A DNA stretch of 10,624 nt from Lachnospiraceae bacterium (GTDB lineage Bacteria; Bacillota; Clostridia; Lachnospirales; Lachnospiraceae): the NCBI GenBank assembly GCA_017444545.1, contig JAFSWJ010000321.1, forward strand, positions 1 to 10,624, read 5' to 3'. Of this stretch, positions 6,408-10,624 are shown in pieces (position 1 is the stretch's first letter; each line of letters opens with the position of its first letter). Below the pieces are notes generated by a model that did no database searches, was not told where the DNA came from, and saw nothing but the letters and a program-made list of their open reading frames with translations. Both the position numbers and the translations under genes were made by a program.

Positions 6408-7204
6408 AATACCGGAAGTATCTGACATTCTGCTTCATATTCGGCGGAGTATCGCTGTTCATATCCCTGGTGATCATATTCATTATGTTTTCATCGGCAC
6501 CGGTTTCACAAAACACAGGATGCGCGACCGATGAGAGGGTTTTTGATATGGCCGATCTTTTGAGCAATGAAGAGGAGGAGATGCTCAGGAGTGAGATCAG
6601 AAAGCTGTCCGCAAGATCGAGATCCGATCTTGTGGTGATGACGGAAAGCGGGTACAGAAGTGATCCTGAGGTGGAAGCCATGACATCCTCGTTTATGGAC
6701 GACATGGGCTTTGGATGGGATCAGAAAAACGGGGATTCCGTCCTCCTGTATCTGAACATGGATATCAGATATGTCTACGTCAATACCTATGGAAGAGCTA
6801 CGGATGTCATCGGACACAAGGGAAATATATTTGACAAGGTTGTAAAGATCGTCGGAACGGAAAACGCATCCAACGGATATTACTATAAGGGGCTCTGCGA
6901 GGGGCTGAAATACATATCCTGGAAAATGAAAGTGGGAAAGTTCATACCCTCCCCCGGAACCTATGCTCTGATCCTCGTCTGCGGAGGCTTCATCTTTGTA
7001 GGTATCCTCATAGCACACGAAAGAAAGAAGCTTGCGGACAGACCCGTGGTCGCGGATGATTACCTGAAGAGTAGGTCCATCCTTTCAAAGAATCATATAC
7101 ATACCGGACACAAGGTGGTCCATCACAGCTCGTCAAGCGGCGGACGTGGCGGCGGCGGCCATGGCGGAGGCGGCGGCCACGGCGGCGGAGGCGGTCATTT
7201 CTGA
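6404..7204 (+). CDS. ydjH: TPM-domain membrane protein with Gly/His-rich tail, YdjH-like
   Basis: Predicted 266-residue membrane protein. A signal-anchor-like hydrophobic segment (about 8-30) precedes a TPM (TPM_phosphatase/YgcG-type) domain at about 45-175. The domain is recognised by VFDMADLLSNEEE, SDLVVMTESG, a DDMGFGWD segment, GDSVLLYLNMD and RYVYVNTYG. A second hydrophobic segment (about 186-204) and a basic stretch follow. The tail (242-266) is almost only Ser, Gly and His, ending GGGGGHGGGGGHF, as in related proteins that end in glycine-rich tails. The TPM domain would face outside if both segments span the membrane. The ATG overlaps the upstream stop (ATGA) and has AGGAGG just before it. 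The pair matches YdjG-YdjH of Bacillus, but no pspA or SPFH gene follows; a convergent gene lies 4 nt away. Confidence 0.75.
   Translation: MKYRKYLTFCFIFGGVSLFISLVIIFIMFSSAPVSQNTGCATDERVFDMADLLSNEEEEMLRSEIRKLSARSRSDLVVMTESGYRSDPEVEAMTSSFMDDMGFGWDQKNGDSVLLYLNMDIRYVYVNTYGRATDVIGHKGNIFDKVVKIVGTENASNGYYYKGLCEGLKYISWKMKVGKFIPSPGTYALILVCGGFIFVGILIAHERKKLADRPVVADDYLKSRSILSKNHIHTGHKVVHHSSSSGGRGGGGHGGGGGHGGGGGHF
7139..7198 (+). repeat. GGC-rich tandem coding repeat (Gly/His tail)
   Basis: Tandem GGC/GGA glycine codons are interrupted by CAT or CAC histidine codons at regular six-residue spacing (H253, H259, H265). The unit of about 18 bp (four to five glycines plus His) occurs three times. It is far more GC-rich than the flanking sequence and is likely to vary in copy number through slippage. 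Confidence 0.7.
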
Positions 7205-7208
7205 AAAG

Positions 7209-7709
7209 TTACAGACCTCTGCCGCGTTTGATGCATTTGTTGAAGTATGAATCGCGTATTCCGGTGAAGAGCGTGCTGAAATAGTTGCCGTCGGTCGAGC
7301 GGATACCAAAGACTATTTTTTCATTTACGATCCCGATACAGTAGTACTTGTCGTTGTGCCTGTTGTGAACGAGATAAACATTTGTGCCGTGGGCGAGATA
7401 TGAAACCTTTCCGCCTTCGGGAATGGTACCGATCGTTGAGATGTTCCTGCTCTCAAATGCCTTTGCGGCTTTCGTGGAACTGTTGTATTTGTTGATGACG
7501 ACCACTGTTGAGGGATTTCCCTTTGTATAGGATGTCACTTTGTAACCGTCTGAATCGGCGGAATAGGTGGAAAAACCCTTGCAGGTCTCAGAACAGGCCT
7601 CCTCGAACAGATCCTCTCTTGAAACAGAATGCATCATCTGCCAGATGATGAAGGCAGCGATCCCGGCAACGAGGATGCTCATGATGATGATGGGAAGTTT
7701 CTTTTTCAT
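7209..7709 (-). CDS. Membrane-anchored protein of unknown function
   Basis: Predicted 166-residue protein that I do not recognise. It begins MKKK followed by a single hydrophobic segment (about 5-25), which suggests an N-terminal anchor or uncleaved signal with the rest outside the cytoplasm. No lipobox cysteine is seen. The body is polar, has four cysteines (C39, C43, C124, C159) that could form disulphides, and a strand-helix segment VVVINKYNSSTKAAKAFESR. The C-terminus is basic (KRGRGL). GAGGGTG overlaps the tyrS stop codon and lies upstream of the ATG at 7707-7709, with 9 nt between the two genes, so it is co-transcribed and probably coupled to tyrS. No functional link to tyrosine charging is apparent. 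Confidence 0.7.
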   Translation of the reverse strand: MKKKLPIIIMSILVAGIAAFIIWQMMHSVSREDLFEEACSETCKGFSTYSADSDGYKVTSYTKGNPSTVVVINKYNSSTKAAKAFESRNISTIGTIPEGGKVSYLAHGTNVYLVHNRHNDKYYCIGIVNEKIVFGIRSTDGNYFSTLFTGIRDSYFNKCIKRGRGL

Positions 7710-7718
7710 TTTTCACCC

Positions 7719-8939
7719 TCAGAGAGTTATCTTCTTGAATCCTTTTTTTCCTTTTTTGATCACGATACCGTTTCCGATATCCTCTCTGGTATAGGATCTT
7801 GCGATATCGGTGATCTTTTCGTCATTTACGGTAATGCCGCCCTGCTGTACAAGTCTCCTGGCCTCGCTCCTGGTGGGGGCAAATCCGGAACATACCACTA
7901 TCGAAAGGATATCAGCCTTTCCGTCGCGGAAGGAATCCTCCGAAAGAACTGCGGTGGGCATATTGGCCTCGTCACCCTTTCCGGAAAACAGCGCTCTGGC
8001 GGTGTCCTGTGCCTTTGCAGCCTCTTCCTTTCCGTGTACCAGACTTGTCAGCTCAAAGGCAAGGAGTTCCTTTTTTTCGTTTATCCTGGAATCCTCCCAG
8101 TGAGCTATCTCATCTATTTCTTCAAGGGAAAGGAAGGTGAGGAGCTTGAAGCACATCATCACATCAGCATCATCAACATTCCTCCAGTACTGGTAGAATT
8201 CGTAGGGAGAGGTCTTTTCGGGATCGAGCCAAAGGGCTCCCTTGGCGGTTTTGCCCATCTTTTTTCCTTCGCTGTTCAAAAGCAGAGTCTGGGTCATGGC
8301 ATAGCAGTCATCACCTGTCTTTCTCCTGATGAGCTCGGTACCGGCCAGCATGTTGCTCCACTGGTCATCGCCGCCGAACTGCATATTTACACCATAGTGA
8401 GTGTGAAGGTGATAGAAATCATAGGCCTGCATGATCATATAGTTGAACTCGAGGAAGGAAAGACCTTTCTCCATCCTCTGCTTGTAGCATTCGGCGCGCA
8501 GCATGTTGTTGACGGAAAAATGAGGGCCGACCTCGCGGAGAAGCTCGATGTAATTGAGATCCAGGAGCCAGTCTGCATTGTTTACCATGATGGCTTTGTC
8601 ATCGCCGAACTCAATGAAACGCTCCATCTGTTTTTTGAAGCATTCGCAGTTGTGTCTTATGGTTTCGGGAGTCATCATGGAACGCATGTCGGTACGTCCG
8701 GTGGGATCTCCGATATATCCGGTGCCTCCGCCGATCAGGACTACAGGTCTGTTGCCTGACAGCTGTAATCTTTTCATCAGGCACAGAGCCATGAAATGTC
8801 CGACATGAAGCGAGTCGGCGGTGGGATCGAAACCGATGTAGAATTTTGCCCCGCCCTTGTTGATCAGATCCTTTATCTCTGCCTCATCAGTGACCTGGGC
8901 GATGAGTCCTCTTTGCTGTAATTCTTCAAATATTTCCAT
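7719..8939 (-). CDS. tyrS: Tyrosyl-tRNA synthetase
   Basis: Predicted 406-residue cytoplasmic class I aminoacyl-tRNA synthetase that attaches tyrosine to tRNA-Tyr using ATP. The Rossmann catalytic domain has [15 protein letters not shown] with the HIGH-type motif HVGH (45-48), [13 protein letters not shown] (70-82), the tyrosine-binding region [17 protein letters not shown] (189-196), and KMGKT (228-232 approximately) as the KMSKS equivalent. A C-terminal S4 RNA-binding domain (about 345-406) shows [16 protein letters not shown]. Length and order are normal for the bacterial TyrS group. AAGGAGA (8945-8951) precedes the ATG by 5 nt. Only 24 nt separate it from the radical SAM gene upstream, so there is no room for the T-box leader that often precedes tyrS in Firmicutes. 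Confidence 0.96.
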   Translation of the reverse strand: MEIFEELQQRGLIAQVTDEAEIKDLINKGGAKFYIGFDPTADSLHVGHFMALCLMKRLQLSGNRPVVLIGGGTGYIGDPTGRTDMRSMMTPETIRHNCECFKKQMERFIEFGDDKAIMVNNADWLLDLNYIELLREVGPHFSVNNMLRAECYKQRMEKGLSFLEFNYMIMQAYDFYHLHTHYGVNMQFGGDDQWSNMLAGTELIRRKTGDDCYAMTQTLLLNSEGKKMGKTAKGALWLDPEKTSPYEFYQYWRNVDDADVMMCFKLLTFLSLEEIDEIAHWEDSRINEKKELLAFELTSLVHGKEEAAKAQDTARALFSGKGDEANMPTAVLSEDSFRDGKADILSIVVCSGFAPTRSEARRLVQQGGITVNDEKITDIARSYTREDIGNGIVIKKGKKGFKKITL

Positions 8940-8963
8940 TTTTTTCTCCTTAAAGCTTGCGTT

Positions 8964-10070
8964 TTATTTTGTATCTGACATATCGAGCCAGCATTTTCTG
9001 TCATCAAGCCTGACACGAAAGATCCTACCCTGATCCGCGGGGTTCTTTGCTTCATGATACTTGAATATCATATCATCTCCCTCGGGTCCTATGACCTCGA
9101 TCTTTCCGGTGGGGTGGGACAGCACGTATCTGAAGCCTCTGGCCTGACCGTTCATCAGAGCCCGGGCCTCTTTTATTATACCTGAAGCGGTCAGGAGGGG
9201 TACCTGGAAGTGGTTTTTGACTCCGAGCACCGGTCTGCACTGGAAGATATAATAAGGTATGGCACCTGCAGCCACCGTACCGTTCATGAGGTCCGAAAGA
9301 GTTTTTGGATCATCGTTTACTCCCTTCAGGAGCACGGCCTGGTTTCTGACATAGATCCCGCGCTCGATGAGGGCACGTATGGCTCTTTTTGCCTCGCAGG
9401 TCAGCTCGCGGGGATGCTCAAACTGGGTGACAACGGCGATCTGGACCTTTTTTCCGTATTCCTCAAGTATCGAAAGCAGCTCCTCATCCTCATAGATCCT
9501 CTGGGGCATCACTACGGGAACCCTTGTTCCGAATCTGATGAGTCCTATATTGTCCAGGGCTGAAAAGGTCTCAAGATAGTCTTTTATGACCTGGTTTTCA
9601 TTTGCAAAGGCATCACCGCCGGATATGAGGACATTGTTGATCTCGCGGTGGGATGAAACATAGGATGCCATTGCCTCAAGGTCATCTGCGACCTCATCGC
9701 CGCAGTAGCCCACCATCCTTTTCCGGAAGCAGTGCCGGCAGTAGCCTGCGCAGTTGTTTGTAGAAAGGATCAGCACGGTCTGCTCGTACTTGTGCTGCAT
9801 GCCCTTGACGACAGTGTTTGAAGCCTCGCCGCTGGTATCCTCCTCGCCTTCATCCGAATCCTCAAGAGGGTCGGGGATACAAAGCTTTTTTATGGGATCA
9901 TCCGGATCGTCCCTGTCTATGAGACCCAGGTAGTAGGGAGGCACCTTGAGAGGGTACCTTTTGATGATCCTTTCCATGACTTCCTTTTCATCATCGGGAA
10001 ATGAAAGATATTCCCTGAGGGAGTCAGCATCACATATGCAGTTTTTTTGCAGATCCGAAAACTTGCTCAA
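8964..10070 (-). CDS. KamA-family radical SAM protein (aminomutase-like, substrate uncertain)
   Basis: Predicted 368-residue cytoplasmic enzyme of the lysine 2,3-aminomutase family, which uses a [4Fe-4S] cluster, S-adenosylmethionine and PLP to move amino groups. The cluster motif is CAGYCRHC (C107, C111, C114) followed by FRKRMVG. LISGGDAF (148-155), RFGTRVPVVMPQRI and QAVLLKGVNDD fit the family. The PLP lysine is probably K323 in HPTGKIEV. The N-terminus carries the usual PPYYLGLID segment and an acidic insert (about 69-82). Residues that hold the lysine side-chain amine in clostridial LAM (Asp293 and Asp330) are not seen: QCRP replaces QCD, and YVLSHP replaces the VVDAP segment. Therefore true LAM activity is doubtful. 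The TTG start at 10070 is supported by AAGGAG (10080-10085), which overlaps the purF end. Confidence 0.85.
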   Translation of the reverse strand: MSKFSDLQKNCICDADSLREYLSFPDDEKEVMERIIKRYPLKVPPYYLGLIDRDDPDDPIKKLCIPDPLEDSDEGEEDTSGEASNTVVKGMQHKYEQTVLILSTNNCAGYCRHCFRKRMVGYCGDEVADDLEAMASYVSSHREINNVLISGGDAFANENQVIKDYLETFSALDNIGLIRFGTRVPVVMPQRIYEDEELLSILEEYGKKVQIAVVTQFEHPRELTCEAKRAIRALIERGIYVRNQAVLLKGVNDDPKTLSDLMNGTVAAGAIPYYIFQCRPVLGVKNHFQVPLLTASGIIKEARALMNGQARGFRYVLSHPTGKIEVIGPEGDDMIFKYHEAKNPADQGRIFRVRLDDRKCWLDMSDTK

Positions 10071-10076
10071 AACCGG

Positions 10077-10624
10077 TTACTCCTTCCCGTCCCAGCAGTA
10101 TGTGCAGAGTTTTTCTTTTGGTATGCCGACGGCATCCAGCATGTCATCGAGACGGTTATAGCCGAGGGACGTGAATCCGAGCTGCTGACGGATCCCCTCC
10201 AGCATTTTTTTGTATCTGTCCGAATCGGGGTTCGCGTAGTCTTCGAGGATCGTCCTTTCGACATTTGTCCCCTCCTCGCGATTGATTATCCTGCGGGCGA
10301 TGAGCTCCATCTCCGAGGATGATCTGGAAAAATTCAGGTATTTGCAGCCGAACATTATGGGCGGGCAGGCAGGCCTGACGTGAACCTCCTTTGCACCGCT
10401 GTTGTACAGGAATTCCGTGGTCTCGCGAAGCTGTGTGCCCCTGACAATGGAATCATCGATCATCAGAAGCCTTTTTCCATCGATGAGCTCGTGAACGGGG
10501 ATCAGCTTCATATGGGCTATCATGTCTCTCTGCGACTGGATAGTGGGCATGAAGGATCTGGGCCAGGTGGGCGTATACTTAATGAAAGGCCTCGAAAAAG
10601 GGATCCCCGATTCATTTGCATACC
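10077..10624 (-). CDS. purF: Amidophosphoribosyltransferase, C-terminal part (runs off right edge)
   Basis: The open frame continues to the window edge, so only the last 181 or so residues are seen; the internal ATG at 10550 is not the start. PurF makes 5-phosphoribosylamine from PRPP and glutamine, the first step of purine synthesis. Landmarks are YANESGIPFSRPFIK and SFMPTIQSQRD, matching the region before the PRTase core; LLMIDDSIVRGTQ as the PRPP-binding motif; GAKEVHVRPACPP; and a terminal CTYCWDGKE. The cysteine in MFGCKYL and the C-terminal CxxC sit where B. subtilis PurF has three of the ligands for its oxygen-sensitive [4Fe-4S] cluster. The N-terminal glutaminase domain with its catalytic Cys and the fourth cluster ligand lie outside the window. 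The KamA-family gene follows after 6 nt. Confidence 0.9.
   Translation of the reverse strand, partial: YANESGIPFSRPFIKYTPTWPRSFMPTIQSQRDMIAHMKLIPVHELIDGKRLLMIDDSIVRGTQLRETTEFLYNSGAKEVHVRPACPPIMFGCKYLNFSRSSSEMELIARRIINREEGTNVERTILEDYANPDSDRYKKMLEGIRQQLGFTSLGYNRLDDMLDAVGIPKEKLCTYCWDGKE
10080..10085 (-). promoter_or_regulatory. Ribosome binding site for the TTG start of the KamA-family gene
   Basis: On the minus strand AAGGAG forms the last two sense codons of purF, followed by its TAA (10077-10079). It lies 9 nt before TTG 10068-10070. Translation of the KamA-family gene is therefore likely coupled to termination of purF. Confidence 0.6.

Noticed and set aside
7193..7227. Possible bidirectional terminator at the convergent gene ends
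   Set aside because: The TCTG/CAGA stem is only 4 bp with an 8-nt loop and no T-run on either strand, and larger pairings (GCGG/CCGC) are interrupted.
7629..8759. Long 376-codon open frame on the plus strand opposite tyrS
   Set aside because: It is antisense to a clear tyrosyl-tRNA synthetase, lacks family features and is a shadow of the tyrS codon pattern.
8940..8963. T-box riboswitch before tyrS
   Set aside because: Only 24 nt separate the genes and no specifier or antiterminator sequence can fit there.

Overview
The window looks like ordinary chromosome of a low-to-moderate GC Firmicute of class Clostridia, most likely Lachnospiraceae-like. This is an inference from gene content and style: a MecA-type ClpC adaptor, strong AGGAGG ribosome binding sites, several TTG starts, a KamA-family radical SAM protein and a PurF with Fe-S-type cysteines. 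No mobile element, CRISPR array, tRNA or rRNA was found.

Layout. Positions 1-159 are non-coding and hold a candidate hairpin terminator. A small HAAS-domain (DUF1700-type) membrane protein follows on the minus strand (160-573). The divergent intergenic region (574-684) carries two extended -10 elements (TGGTATACT) facing each other on opposite strands. From there a tightly packed plus-strand run extends from 685 to 7204: mecA, a beta-CASP metallo-beta-lactamase ribonuclease-like protein, dihydrofolate reductase, a six-TM GGDEF protein, a NUDIX hydrolase of the ADP-ribose pyrophosphatase type, a double zinc-ribbon membrane protein (YdjG-like) and a TPM-domain membrane protein with a Gly/His tail (YdjH-like). 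Gaps are at most about 31 nt and two junctions overlap by 4 nt, so it reads as one operon.

A second, minus-strand run converges on it with a 4-nt gap: purF (3' part only, running off the right edge), a KamA-family radical SAM protein, tyrS, and a small membrane-anchored protein of unknown function. Gaps here are 6, 24 and 9 nt, so this too is probably one transcript, with its promoter outside the window.

How the genes fit together. The plus run mixes protein quality control (MecA), RNA processing (MBL/beta-CASP), folate metabolism (DHFR), c-di-GMP signalling (GGDEF), nucleotide clean-up (NUDIX) and an envelope-stress-like membrane pair (YdjG/YdjH-like). The minus run is biosynthetic: purine synthesis, an aminomutase-like enzyme of uncertain substrate, and tRNA charging. 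No wholly new system is evident. The points most worth a second look are the KamA-family enzyme, whose lysine-binding aspartates are replaced; the YdjG/YdjH-like pair, which lacks its usual PspA/YdjI partners; and the face-to-face promoter arrangement upstream of mecA.
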